Origin: Myxococcus qinghaiensis
Lineage (GTDB): Bacteria; Myxococcota; Myxococcia; Myxococcales; Myxococcaceae
DNA: 64,000 bases
Assembly: GCF_024198215.1 (NCBI RefSeq)
Contig: NZ_JAKCFA010000014.1
Location: 62,001 to 126,000, forward strand
Direction: 5' to 3'
Under the pieces are notes generated by a model. It had not been told where the DNA came from. It searched no databases and was given only the letters and a program-made list of their open reading frames with translations. Positions 28,172 through 36,032 of the stretch are shown piece after piece. Position numbers and translations under genes: made by a program. Position 1 is the stretch's first letter, and every line of letters starts with the position of its first letter.

Positions 28172-29707
28172 CTACAGCCCCGCGTCGGGCGACACGCAGG
28201 TGTTGCTCAACGCGGTGGACCAGAGCTGGCCCGCGAGCGTCTCGTCATACGCGCCGAAGAACACGCGGGAGCCCACCTTGCGGAACCCGTAGGGGTAGGA
28301 CGAGGTCCCCCCCACGCCGATGTTCTTCAGCCGTCGCGTCCCGCCCGGCGTGCCGTTGCTCACCCAGGGCTCCACGCCGACGTTGCCCAGCTCCAGCGAG
28401 CTGAAGAAGACCAGGTCATCCGACACGGCGACGAGCGGGGAGCCGTACTCGTCCGACAGGCTCAGGGGCCGACGCAGCAGGGTGGTCCCCGCCGCGGTGC
28501 CATCCGTCACCCACAGCTGCGTGTCACGCAGCCCCGGCCCCTCGGTGCCGATGTTGACGGAGAAGAAGAGCTTGGAGCCACCCGGCGCCTTGCTCACCTG
28601 GTCGATGAAGGGGAACGCCACCCCCTGCGAGGCGAAGTCATTGGGCAGGCTGACCACGGACGTCGGATTGCCGCCCGCGAGCGGGACGCGGTAGACGACC
28701 ATGTACTGGGTGGTCACCGACGTGGTCGTGACATAGGCCCAGGAGCCCAGCGTCCCCAGGAGCTCCACGACGCGCGAGGAGCCGAAGGACGCCAGCCGCA
28801 CGGTGCCCGCGGCGGTGCCGTCCGTCTTCCACAGCTCCTGCAGCCCGGAGGACTCACCCAGGATGAACAGGGTGCGCTCGTCCGAGGTCTCCACCGAGCG
28901 GATGAAGGCCTGCGCCCCGGAGGTGAGCTTCTTGAGCCGGACGGTGCCCTGCGTGGTGCCGTCCGTCTTCCACAGGCTGGTGCCCGCGCCGGACAGCTCG
29001 CGCACGAAGAAGAGCAGCGCGTCGTCCTTCTTCGCGTCCAGGTAGCTGACGTCCATCTCCGTGCCGAAGTCGCGCAGGCGCACCGTCCCCGAGGACGTGC
29101 CATCTGACCGCCACAGCTCGTAGCGGGTGTTCGGAGACGTGGTGCCGTCGTACGTCTCCTTGAAGAACACCAGCGCGTCGTCCACCGCCGTCAGGTGGCT
29201 CAGCGAGGAGTGGGCCGGGCCAGGTGTCAGGTCCTTGACCAACGCGGTGCCCGCCCCCGTGCCGTCGCTCGCCCACAGCTCCATCCCATGGGCCGAGTCC
29301 CCCGCCATGAAGAACAGCCGGGAGGGCGTCGCCGTGAGGCCCGTGACAATGGGCCAGAACGTCCCCGTCGAGTCAGGGAGGCTCTTGACCTGCGTGGTGC
29401 CCGCCTCGGTGCCATCGCTCTTCCAGAGGGCGCGGCGGCCGTCCTCGAAGTTCACCGCGAAGTGGAGCGTCCCCCGGAATTCCTCGAAGGGACCGGGGCC
29501 CGCAGCGAAGAGGGCGCTGCCCAGCTCAGAGGGGGGAAGGATGGCCTTCACTCGCTGGGTGCTCGCCTCCGTGGGGAGGCAATACGACGAGTCCAGCCCC
29601 TGCTCCACCTCCCCCGGGGAGCCAGCCAGCTCTTCCCCTGGAAGTGCTCCCCCGCAGCCCGCCCCCACCACCAGCAACGACACCATCCACCCACCGCGCC
29701 ACGACAT
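28172..29707 (-). CDS. ELWxxDGT-repeat lipoprotein
   Basis: A 511-residue predicted lipoprotein: WMVSLLVVGAGCGG, lipobox VGAGC (Cys18). The mature part consists of about seven to eight repeats of the ELWxxDGTxxGT type (ALWKSDGTEAGTTQVKSL, ELWASDGTGAGTALVKDL, ELWRSDGTSSGTVRLRDF, SLWKTDGTTQGTVRLKKL, ELWKTDGTAAGTVRLASF, QLWVTDGTAAGTTLLRRP, PWVSNGTPGGTRRLKNI), each with LFF/VFF beta strands, which probably form a propeller. Myxobacteria carry many of these; their function is unknown, likely cell-surface binding. ATG 29707 begins the signal peptide; the long open frame upstream of it is antisense to the aldo/keto reductase. Confidence 0.85.
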   Translation of the reverse strand: MSWRGGWMVSLLVVGAGCGGALPGEELAGSPGEVEQGLDSSYCLPTEASTQRVKAILPPSELGSALFAAGPGPFEEFRGTLHFAVNFEDGRRALWKSDGTEAGTTQVKSLPDSTGTFWPIVTGLTATPSRLFFMAGDSAHGMELWASDGTGAGTALVKDLTPGPAHSSLSHLTAVDDALVFFKETYDGTTSPNTRYELWRSDGTSSGTVRLRDFGTEMDVSYLDAKKDDALLFFVRELSGAGTSLWKTDGTTQGTVRLKKLTSGAQAFIRSVETSDERTLFILGESSGLQELWKTDGTAAGTVRLASFGSSRVVELLGTLGSWAYVTTTSVTTQYMVVYRVPLAGGNPTSVVSLPNDFASQGVAFPFIDQVSKAPGGSKLFFSVNIGTEGPGLRDTQLWVTDGTAAGTTLLRRPLSLSDEYGSPLVAVSDDLVFFSSLELGNVGVEPWVSNGTPGGTRRLKNIGVGGTSSYPYGFRKVGSRVFFGAYDETLAGQLWSTALSNTCVSPDAGL

Positions 29708-29835
29708 GCAGCCCCCTACAGGAAAGACTGGGAGGGAGGGTGTGTCCCGTGGTGCCCGGTGCAAAGTGGCCCCAAGACCTACCTTGCTCGCCTGCTTGGA
29801 GGGACAGCACGTGCGGTGGGATTCACACCTCCGCG

Positions 29836-30951
29836 TCAGGCGGGCTTCGAAGCTTGTCCACTCCACACGCGGGGCGCATAGCCCTGGGGCTTGTCCCCCA
29901 CCGACACGCCGGCGTTGAGCAGCCAGGCCTGGTACGCATCGGTGAACATTCCGTAGGGGAACGGCGGGGGCCGCGCGCTGACCTCCTGGAGCGCCTGTCG
30001 CGCCGATGCGGGCAGCTCGAAGTCGAGCGCGGCGAGGTTGTCGTCGAGCTGCTCGGGCCTGCTCGCGCCGACGATGACGGAGCCCACGCCGGGCTGCGTG
30101 GCCGCCCAGTTCAGCGCCACCTGCGCGGGGCTGCGCCCCAGCTCGCGCGCCACCTGCTCGAGCACGGCGACGACGCGCCAGTTCTGCTCGCTGAAGTGGC
30201 CCAGCCGCTGGCCCGTGGCCTCCACGTTGAGCCGCCCCGCGCCCGTCGCGCCGGACGCATCCGGCCGGTACTTGCCGGACAGGAGCCCTCCGCCCAGGGG
30301 ACTCCAGGCGGTGATGCCCAGGCCCAGGTTCTGCGCCAGCGGCACGAACTCCGGCTCGATTCCGCGCTCGATGAGCGAGTACTGGAGCTGGAGGTTGATG
30401 AGCGGCGTCAGCGCGTACGCCTCCGCCCACGTCTGCGCGCGGGCCGCGTACCAGCCCGGCACGTCCGACAGCCCCGCGTAGCGAATCTTGCCGGCCCGCA
30501 CCAGGTCATCGAACGTGCGCATCACCTCCTCGGCCGGCGTCATCCGGTCCCAGGTGTGCAGCAGGTACAGGTCGATGTAGTCCGTGCGCAGCCGCCGCAG
30601 CGACGCCTCCACGGCGCGCATCATGTGCTTGCGGCCGTTGCCGCCCCCGTTGGCGTTGCCCGACTCCACGCTGTTGCTGAACTTGGTGGTGATGACCACG
30701 CGCTCGCGCACGCCCGCGTCCGCGATGAACTTCCCCAGCAGGCTCTCGCTCGTGCCCTTCGTGTAGAAGTCCGCGGTGTCGATGAAGTTGCCTCCCGCGG
30801 CGAGGTAGCGGTCGAACACGGCGCGCGACGTCTCCTCCGTGGAGCCCCAGGCGCCGAACGGGCCGTCCTTGCCGAACGTCATCGTGCCCAGGGAGATGCG
30901 GCTGACCCGCAGACCCGAGCGGCCCAGCAGATAGGAGTGGCTGACGGACAT
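29836..30951 (-). CDS. Aldo/keto reductase
   Basis: A 371-residue NADPH-dependent oxidoreductase of the TIM-barrel aldo/keto reductase family. The catalytic tetrad is visible: Asp and Tyr in FIDTADFYTKG, Lys in VVITTKF, His in YIDLYLLHTWD. The family entry motif LGTMTFG and the NADP-binding stretch SVIVGASRPEQLDDNLAAL are also present. It resembles the YajO/Tas subgroup that reduces small aldehydes or ketones. A TetR regulator lies upstream on the same strand and a matching operator (30968-30983) sits in the 81-base gap before this gene, so it is probably the regulator's target. Confidence 0.92.
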   Translation of the reverse strand: MSVSHSYLLGRSGLRVSRISLGTMTFGKDGPFGAWGSTEETSRAVFDRYLAAGGNFIDTADFYTKGTSESLLGKFIADAGVRERVVITTKFSNSVESGNANGGGNGRKHMMRAVEASLRRLRTDYIDLYLLHTWDRMTPAEEVMRTFDDLVRAGKIRYAGLSDVPGWYAARAQTWAEAYALTPLINLQLQYSLIERGIEPEFVPLAQNLGLGITAWSPLGGGLLSGKYRPDASGATGAGRLNVEATGQRLGHFSEQNWRVVAVLEQVARELGRSPAQVALNWAATQPGVGSVIVGASRPEQLDDNLAALDFELPASARQALQEVSARPPPFPYGMFTDAYQAWLLNAGVSVGDKPQGYAPRVWSGQASKPA

Positions 30952-30967
30952 GGTGACACCAACTTTC

Positions 30968-30983
30968 TGGACAATTCAGTCCA
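30968..30983. promoter_or_regulatory. Candidate TetR operator upstream of the aldo/keto reductase
   Basis: TGGACAATTCAGTCCA, an inverted repeat (TGGAC-N6-GTCCA), begins 17 bases upstream of the reductase start. The sequence at 31637-31652, read on the other strand, matches it at 13 of 16 positions, which supports one regulator binding both. Confidence 0.55.
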
Positions 30984-31032
30984 AAACAAGGCGCGCGTCG
31001 ATGCGCGCCGGGGAAGAAGGAACAACAAGGAG

Positions 31033-31617
31033 TTAGCGGGCCCTCAAGCCCGAGACGGTGAAGGACGCGACTTCACGGAGCGCCTCGGGGGAGGCCCCCG
31101 CCTTGGCGGTGACGCGCAGGCCCTGCAGGGCGGTGAGCAGGAAGCGCCCCGCCTGTCGCTCGTCGACGGAGGCGCGGACCTCCCCCTTGCGCTTGGCTTC
31201 ACGGACGACGCGCTCGAAGGCCGCCTCGCAGGTCATCGCCGCGGCCCGGGACACCGAGGCGACCTCCGGGTCCACGCGCGCCAGCTCGGTGATGGCATTC
31301 ACGCCCAGGCAGCCTCGGGCGCGCTCCGCGGGCGACTCGTTGGCGATGACCAGGAAGACCTGCTCCAGCGCGGCCAGGGGCGAGGGCTCCGAGCGAAGCC
31401 GCTCCATGAGCCCCGCCGCGTTCTCCGCCTGATAGCGCTGGAGCGCCTCCAGGAAGAGCCGGTGCTTGTCTCCGAAGGTGTCGTACATGCTCTGGCGTCC
31501 GATGCCCATCGCCCGGAGCAGGTCGTCCGTCGACGTGGCCTCGTAGCCCTTCTCCCAGAAGACGACCATCGCCCGCTTCACGGCCTCCTCACGGTCGAAC
31601 TCCTTCGGACGTGCCAT
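31033..31617 (-). CDS. TetR-family transcriptional regulator
   Basis: A 194-residue regulator. The N-terminal helix-turn-helix is typical: FDREEAVKRAMVVFWEKGYE, ATSTDDLLRAMGIGRQSMYD, TFGDKHRLFLEAL. The C-terminal ligand domain (GCLGVNAITELARVDPEV, AGRFLLTALQGLRVTAKAGA) is of the common AcrR/YxaF type that senses small molecules. ATG 31617 begins the canonical MARPKEFD start; additional frame upstream is not needed. Regulation of the downstream aldo/keto reductase and of itself is supported by matching operator-like sequences before both genes. Confidence 0.9.
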   Translation of the reverse strand: MARPKEFDREEAVKRAMVVFWEKGYEATSTDDLLRAMGIGRQSMYDTFGDKHRLFLEALQRYQAENAAGLMERLRSEPSPLAALEQVFLVIANESPAERARGCLGVNAITELARVDPEVASVSRAAAMTCEAAFERVVREAKRKGEVRASVDERQAGRFLLTALQGLRVTAKAGASPEALREVASFTVSGLRAR

Positions 31618-31636
31618 GCCCCATGGGTAACGATAC

Positions 31637-31652
31637 TGGACTGACCTGTCAA
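31637..31652. promoter_or_regulatory. Candidate TetR autoregulatory operator
   Basis: On the minus strand this reads TTGACAGGTCAGTCCA, 13 of 16 identical to the sequence before the aldo/keto reductase. It begins 20 bases upstream of the tetR ATG, a position that would block its promoter. Confidence 0.5.
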
Positions 31653-31808
31653 CAACAACGGACACGCGCGAGCATGTCCGCTTCCGGGAAACCCGCGTGC
31701 CACATCCGGACACCCGAGCCCGGACCCCGGTCCACCTGGCGGGCAAGCCGCCCTCGCTCCTCGCGGGGGAGTCCGTGGCGCTAGAGTTGCACCAACGCCA
31801 CCGCCCCC

Positions 31809-34220
31809 ATGCCCTCGTTCCTCCAGGAAGTTCGGCTGTCGCTGCGTCGGATGTCGCGCGAGCGCGCCTTCACCACGGTGGTGGTGGCCACGCTCGCCCT
31901 CGCCATCGGCGCGACGACCGCGGTGTTCAGCGTCGTCTATCAGGTGATGCTGCGCCCGCTGCCCTACACCGAGCCCGAGCAGCTGGTGCGCCTCTACCAG
32001 TCGAGCGCGCAGCGGGAGCGGCTGGGGGTCAGCCACCTCACGCTGCAAGCGTGGCGTGAGCATGTCCGCGCCCTCCAGCAGGTGGAGGGACTGGCGCTCT
32101 GGGACCGCACGCTCACGGGGGACGGCGCCGCGCCGGAGCGGGTGCGCACCGGCCGCGCGACAGCGGGGCTCCTGTCCATGCTCGGCGTGCAGCCGTCGCT
32201 CGGCCGCGCCTTCGGACAGGAGGAGGTGGCGGCGGGGCAGGACGACGTGGTGTTGCTCGGCCATGGCCTCTGGCAGCGTCGCTTCGGAGGAAGGCCGGAG
32301 GCGCTGGGACAGAGCCTGATGCTCGATGGCAGGCCGCACACCGTGGTGGGCGTGCTGCCGGCGTCCTTCCGCTTCGCACCCGACGTGGACCTGTGGAAGC
32401 CGCTGGTGCTGGAGCCCGTCTGGGAGGCCCATCATCCCGGGGACGTCACGCTGCGCGCGATAGGTCGCTTGAGGACGGGCACGCCGCTGGACACCGCGCG
32501 CAAGGAACTGGAGGGCGTGGCCGCGCGACTGGCCCAGGAGCCTGTGATGGCGGGGCAGGCGCCCGGGGTGCGGCTGGTGCCACTGCACGAGCTGGTGGTG
32601 GAAGGGGCGCGCGAGCGGCTGTGGCTCCTGTCCGGCATCGTCGCGCTGGTGCTGCTCGTGGCCTGCGCCAACGTGGCCAACCTGTTGCTCGCACGGGCCA
32701 GCGCGCGCGAGCGTGAGGTCTGCGTGCGCGCGGCGCTGGGCGCCGGACGGTGGCAGCTGGCCAGGCAGTTCCTGGTGGAGAGTGCCCTGCTCGCGCTGGC
32801 GGGTGGTGGCACGGGGCTCCTGCTCGCGCTGTGGGGCCTGGACCTGCTGCGCCTGCTCATCCCCCAGGGCGTGCTTCCTCCCGAGAGCCTGCGGCTGGAG
32901 CCGCACGTGCTCTTCATCGCGCTCGGCGTGTCGCTGTCCACCAGCCTGTTGTTCGGACTGGTGCCGGCGCTGCGCGCTGCGCGTGCGGAGGCCCTGGGTG
33001 CGCTGGGCGTGGCACGCGGCGGACAGAGCGCGACGGGCACCGGGCGACTGCGGGCGCTGCTGGTCGTCGCGCAGGTGGCGCTGGCGCTGGTTCCCCTCGT
33101 CGGCGCGGGGCTGATGCTGCGCACGCTGCGCGCGCTGCATGAGGCGCCGCTGGGCTTCGAGCCCCACGACGTCATCGCCACGGACGTGCTGCTCCCTGGA
33201 AACAAGTACGAGGATGACGCGAGGAAGCGGCTCGCGCTCGCAGCGCTGGTGGAGGACGTGCGGACGCTTCCCGGGGTGTCCTCGGCGGCGCTGGCCAGCA
33301 CCGTGCCCCTGTGGGGGCGCAACGGGGTCAGCGCGGTGCTGCTCCCCGGCGAGTCACCGGCCGCCGCGGACACGCGCGAGCTGGCCACGTTCCGAACCGT
33401 GAGCGCGGGGCTCTTCGAGACGCTGGGAATCTCGCTGAAGGAGGGACGTACCCTCGTTGACACGGACACCGGGAGCGCGCCCCGGGTAATCGTGGTCAAC
33501 GAGACCTTCGCGCGTCGGCACTTCCCGGACGGGCAGGCGCTGGGCAAGCAGGTGAAGCTGACGATGGACGGCGAGGACTTCCGCGAGGTGGTGGGCGTGG
33601 CGCATGACGTCCGCCACGGCTCCGTGGGCGAGGCGCCCCAGGCGGAGGTCTACCTCCCCATGAACCAGTTCCCAGCGCTGTACATGGTGCTCGTCGTGCG
33701 CTCCTCGACGCCACTGGACGCGCTCGTCCCCGCCCTGCGCGAGCGCTTCCGCGCGGTGGACCCGGACCTGCCGTTGGGCGCCGCGCGAGCGCTGGAGGAC
33801 GTGGTCGACGCGAGCCTCGGCCCCACGCGTGTCATGGGAGGACTGCTGGCGCTGCTCGCGGGCTTGGGCCTGTCCCTCGCGGGCGTGGGGCTCTATGGCG
33901 TGGTGGCGTATTCAGTGAGTCAGCGGACGCGCGAGCTGGGCATCCGCATGGCCTTGGGAGCGACGGACTCCCAGGTGCTCCGGCTGGTAGTGGGCCAGGG
34001 AGCACGACTGGCGACCGCGGGCGTGGCGGTGGGCCTGGTGGGCGCCGCCCTGCTCGCGCGAAGCCTGTCGGGAATGCTCTACGGCGTACACGCCTTCGAC
34101 GTGGCGACGTTCCTCACCGTCCCCGGCCTGCTGGGCGTCGTGGCACTGCTCGCGAGCTGGCTGCCCGCGCGCCGCGCCCTCCAAATCCCACCCAGCGAGG
34201 CCCTTCGCTCGGAGCAGTGA
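31809..34220 (+). CDS. ADOP-type ABC transporter permease (MacB/FtsX-like)
   Basis: An 803-residue permease with two FtsX modules: an N-terminal helix (TVVVATLALAIGATTAVFSV) followed by a large periplasmic MacB-like domain; a middle block of helices (GIVALVLLVACANVANLLLA, ARASAREREVCVRAALGAGR, LVVAQVALALVPLVGAGLML); a second periplasmic domain; and a C-terminal block (LLALLAGLGLSLAGVGLYGV, RELGIRMALGATDSQVL, LPARRALQIPPSEALR). This is the ADOP (acidobacterial duplicated orphan permease) layout. No ATPase gene is adjacent, as usual for orphan permeases; a separate MacB-type ATPase would be needed. The substrate is unknown; efflux of peptides or lipoproteins are family possibilities. Confidence 0.87.
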   Translation: MPSFLQEVRLSLRRMSRERAFTTVVVATLALAIGATTAVFSVVYQVMLRPLPYTEPEQLVRLYQSSAQRERLGVSHLTLQAWREHVRALQQVEGLALWDRTLTGDGAAPERVRTGRATAGLLSMLGVQPSLGRAFGQEEVAAGQDDVVLLGHGLWQRRFGGRPEALGQSLMLDGRPHTVVGVLPASFRFAPDVDLWKPLVLEPVWEAHHPGDVTLRAIGRLRTGTPLDTARKELEGVAARLAQEPVMAGQAPGVRLVPLHELVVEGARERLWLLSGIVALVLLVACANVANLLLARASAREREVCVRAALGAGRWQLARQFLVESALLALAGGGTGLLLALWGLDLLRLLIPQGVLPPESLRLEPHVLFIALGVSLSTSLLFGLVPALRAARAEALGALGVARGGQSATGTGRLRALLVVAQVALALVPLVGAGLMLRTLRALHEAPLGFEPHDVIATDVLLPGNKYEDDARKRLALAALVEDVRTLPGVSSAALASTVPLWGRNGVSAVLLPGESPAAADTRELATFRTVSAGLFETLGISLKEGRTLVDTDTGSAPRVIVVNETFARRHFPDGQALGKQVKLTMDGEDFREVVGVAHDVRHGSVGEAPQAEVYLPMNQFPALYMVLVVRSSTPLDALVPALRERFRAVDPDLPLGAARALEDVVDASLGPTRVMGGLLALLAGLGLSLAGVGLYGVVAYSVSQRTRELGIRMALGATDSQVLRLVVGQGARLATAGVAVGLVGAALLARSLSGMLYGVHAFDVATFLTVPGLLGVVALLASWLPARRALQIPPSEALRSEQ

Positions 34221-34230
34221 GGACCGAAGC

Positions 34231-34431
34231 TCAGATGCAGACCATGGCGTCGGCGCAGACGCACTGGCCTCCCATCATTCCGCACTGGAAGAAACAAGAG
34301 CAGTCCTCATTGGTGCAGAGGTTCTGACACAAGAGCGCGCCCGCCTCCGCCTGCGCCGGCTGAAGCACGCCCAACGCGCCTCCGACAACGACGCCCACGA
34401 CAAAGACCCACTTCTGGAATCCCTTGCGCAT
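34231..34431 (-). CDS. Small secreted eight-cysteine peptide
   Basis: A 66-residue protein with a signal peptide (RKGFQKWVFVVGVVVGGALG, cleavage probably after AQA at about residue 29). The mature segment has eight Cys in some 35 residues (LLCQNLCTNEDCSCFFQCG then GQCVCADAMVCI), likely forming four disulfides, a knottin- or toxin-like density. ATG 34431 starts the signal sequence. It converges with the ADOP permease and is followed by no obvious export or immunity gene. No known family is recognised; a small secreted antimicrobial, inhibitor or structural peptide are all possible. Confidence 0.65.
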   Translation of the reverse strand: MRKGFQKWVFVVGVVVGGALGVLQPAQAEAGALLCQNLCTNEDCSCFFQCGMMGGQCVCADAMVCI

Positions 34432-34505
34432 GACAAGCCTTTCGATGGGGACGGCGGCGCCAAGGCTAACACAATCCAGACAGGCTCCCTGACGCCGAGC
34501 CACCG

Positions 34506-35516
34506 TCAGGGGTTTCCACGACCGCCGGACGCGCCATATATCTGGCCGGTGGTGTAGCTGGCCCCCGCGCTCGCCAGCTCGACATAGACACCCGCCAGCT
34601 CCGCCGGTTGGCCGGGGCGGCCCATGGGCGTGTCCTGTCCGAACTTGACCAGGTTCTCCTGCGTCTGCCCTCCGCTCACCTGGAGCGGCGTCCAGAAGGG
34701 CCCCGGCGCGACGCCATTCACCCGGATGCCCTGCTTCGCCACCTGCCTGGCCAGGGCCTTGGTGAAAATCATGATGCCGCCCTTGGTCATGGCGTAGTCG
34801 AGCAGGTTCTCCGACGGGTCATACGCATTCACCGACGTCGTGTTGATGATGGCCGAGCCTGGCTTGAGGTGCGGCATGGCGGCCTTCGTAATCCAGAACA
34901 TCGCATACAGGTTCGTCTTCACCGTGGTGTCGAACTGCTCCGTCGTCACATCCAGGATGGAGTCCTGCGTCTGCTGCTTCGCCGCGTTGTTGACGAGGAT
35001 GTCCAGACCGCCGAGCCCCTTCACGGCGTCCGCGACGAGCTTGCGACAGAAGGCCTCGTTCCGGATGTCTCCGGGCAGCGCCACCGCCTTGCGCCCCGCC
35101 TCCTTGATGAGCGCCACGACCTCGCGCGCATCCGGCTCCTCCGCGGGCAGGTAGTTGATGGCCACGTCCGCGCCCTCTCGCGCATAGGCGATGGCCGCGG
35201 CCCTGCCGATGCCGGAGTCCCCGCCGGTGATGAGCGCCTTGCGGCCCTGCAGGCGCCCCGAGCCCTTGTAGCTCGTCTCGCCGTGGTCCGGCCGGGGCTG
35301 CATCTTGCTGGCGAGCCCCGGCCACGGCTGGGTCTGCGAGGGGAACGGCGGCTTGGGGTACAGGGTGACGGGGTTCCGCAGGGGGACCTCCGGGCGCGCC
35401 GGCGCTCCCCCGTCCTGCTGGGCCGAAGCCGTCGTGGAGAACACGGCGGCAATCCCCGTGGCCAGACCTCCCATCACCTGGCGGCGGGAGGGCGTGTCGT
35501 TGTCGTCCGAGCTCAT
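34506..35516 (-). CDS. Tat-exported short-chain dehydrogenase (GSP39/YhdF-like)
   Basis: A 336-residue SDR with a twin-arginine leader (PSRRQVMGGLATGIAAVFS, cleavage near TTASAQ). The Rossmann motif is ALITGGDSGIG, the structural motif is NNAA, and the catalytic residues are Ser in IINTTSVNAY and Tyr-x-x-x-Lys in DYAMTKGG. The N-terminal extension with NPVTLYPKPPFPSQTQPWPG is typical of the YhdF/YdaD general-stress SDRs. NADP(H) would be expected. Export of a folded cofactor-bound enzyme agrees with Tat. The substrate is unknown. ATG 35516 opens the Tat leader. Confidence 0.88.
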   Translation of the reverse strand: MSSDDNDTPSRRQVMGGLATGIAAVFSTTASAQQDGGAPARPEVPLRNPVTLYPKPPFPSQTQPWPGLASKMQPRPDHGETSYKGSGRLQGRKALITGGDSGIGRAAAIAYAREGADVAINYLPAEEPDAREVVALIKEAGRKAVALPGDIRNEAFCRKLVADAVKGLGGLDILVNNAAKQQTQDSILDVTTEQFDTTVKTNLYAMFWITKAAMPHLKPGSAIINTTSVNAYDPSENLLDYAMTKGGIMIFTKALARQVAKQGIRVNGVAPGPFWTPLQVSGGQTQENLVKFGQDTPMGRPGQPAELAGVYVELASAGASYTTGQIYGASGGRGNP

Positions 35517-35619
35517 CGTCTTTCTCCTGTCCAGAGCCCGCAGCGGGCCTGGCACCGGAAGACTCGGGCCTCACGCGGCGAACCCGAACGACCTTTTCAC
35601 GCCCCCTTTTGGGTGTGCC

Positions 35620-35641
35620 GGCTCATGAACACACATGAGCC
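35620..35641. promoter_or_regulatory. Inverted repeat upstream of the injection-system operon
   Basis: GGCTCATG (35620-35627), AACACA loop, CATGAGCC (35634-35641): a perfect 8-base inverted repeat without a T run, so more like a protein binding site than a terminator. It lies about 390 bases before the sheath gene, or about 100 upstream of the divergent SDR. Confidence 0.4.
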
Positions 35642-35671
35642 ATCCTCGCGCGACCCCACGGGAAACTGTCA

Positions 35672-35687
35672 TCCAACACACGTTGGA
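35672..35687. promoter_or_regulatory. Second inverted repeat upstream of the injection-system operon
   Basis: TCCAAC-ACAC-GTTGGA is a perfect inverted repeat, 30 bases from the previous one. Two such sites about 52 bases centre to centre are the arrangement expected of an upstream activator, for example an enhancer-binding protein. Confidence 0.4.
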
Positions 35688-35966
35688 CGAGCCATGTGCG
35701 ACAGCTCACACCCATGTATTGGATTGGGGCGATGCCGGTCTACGTATGATCCACTACTCCGGAATGAATGACTTCCCGTTGAGTTTCTGGCACAGTCTCA
35801 AGACGACGTTGAGGAAGCCAGCAACACGCTTCCGGTAGCGAGGGGGGGTCGACCGGTTTCACGCGTTTGCATTTGCCGCCACGGCATCAATTGCCGTCCT
35901 CCTCATACAGATGGATGTGACACAGCCGTGCGGGCGCCCCCGTGAACGTGGGAGCGCGCCGTGCGC

Positions 35967-35982
35967 TGGAAGGGCTCTTGCC
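35967..35982 (+). promoter_or_regulatory. Possible sigma-54 promoter of the injection-system operon
   Basis: TGGAAGGGCTCTTGCC has the invariant GG (35968-35969) and GC (35980-35981) ten bases apart and keeps the TGG and TTGC halves of the -24/-12 consensus, though the CACG after TGG is absent. It ends about 50 bases before the sheath ATG. Myxobacteria use sigma-54 widely. Confidence 0.4.
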
Positions 35983-36032
35983 TCGCGACCTGAGGGGCGG
36001 AGTTGACGAACCCGCAGAGGGAGGAGTCGTCC

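Larger units (their letters stand above)
35517..36032. other. Intergenic region before the injection-system operon
   Basis: This 516-base gap is locally AT-richer than the genes. It contains two perfect inverted repeats (35620-35641 and 35672-35687) and a GG-N10-GC sigma-54-like element (35967-35982). A 67-codon plus frame (35635-35838) lies here but has no family features or Shine-Dalgarno. Confidence 0.5.

Noticed and set aside
35635-35838. A 67-codon plus-strand frame before the injection system
   Set aside because: No Shine-Dalgarno, no family features, and it covers the inverted repeat 35672-35687; probably non-coding.
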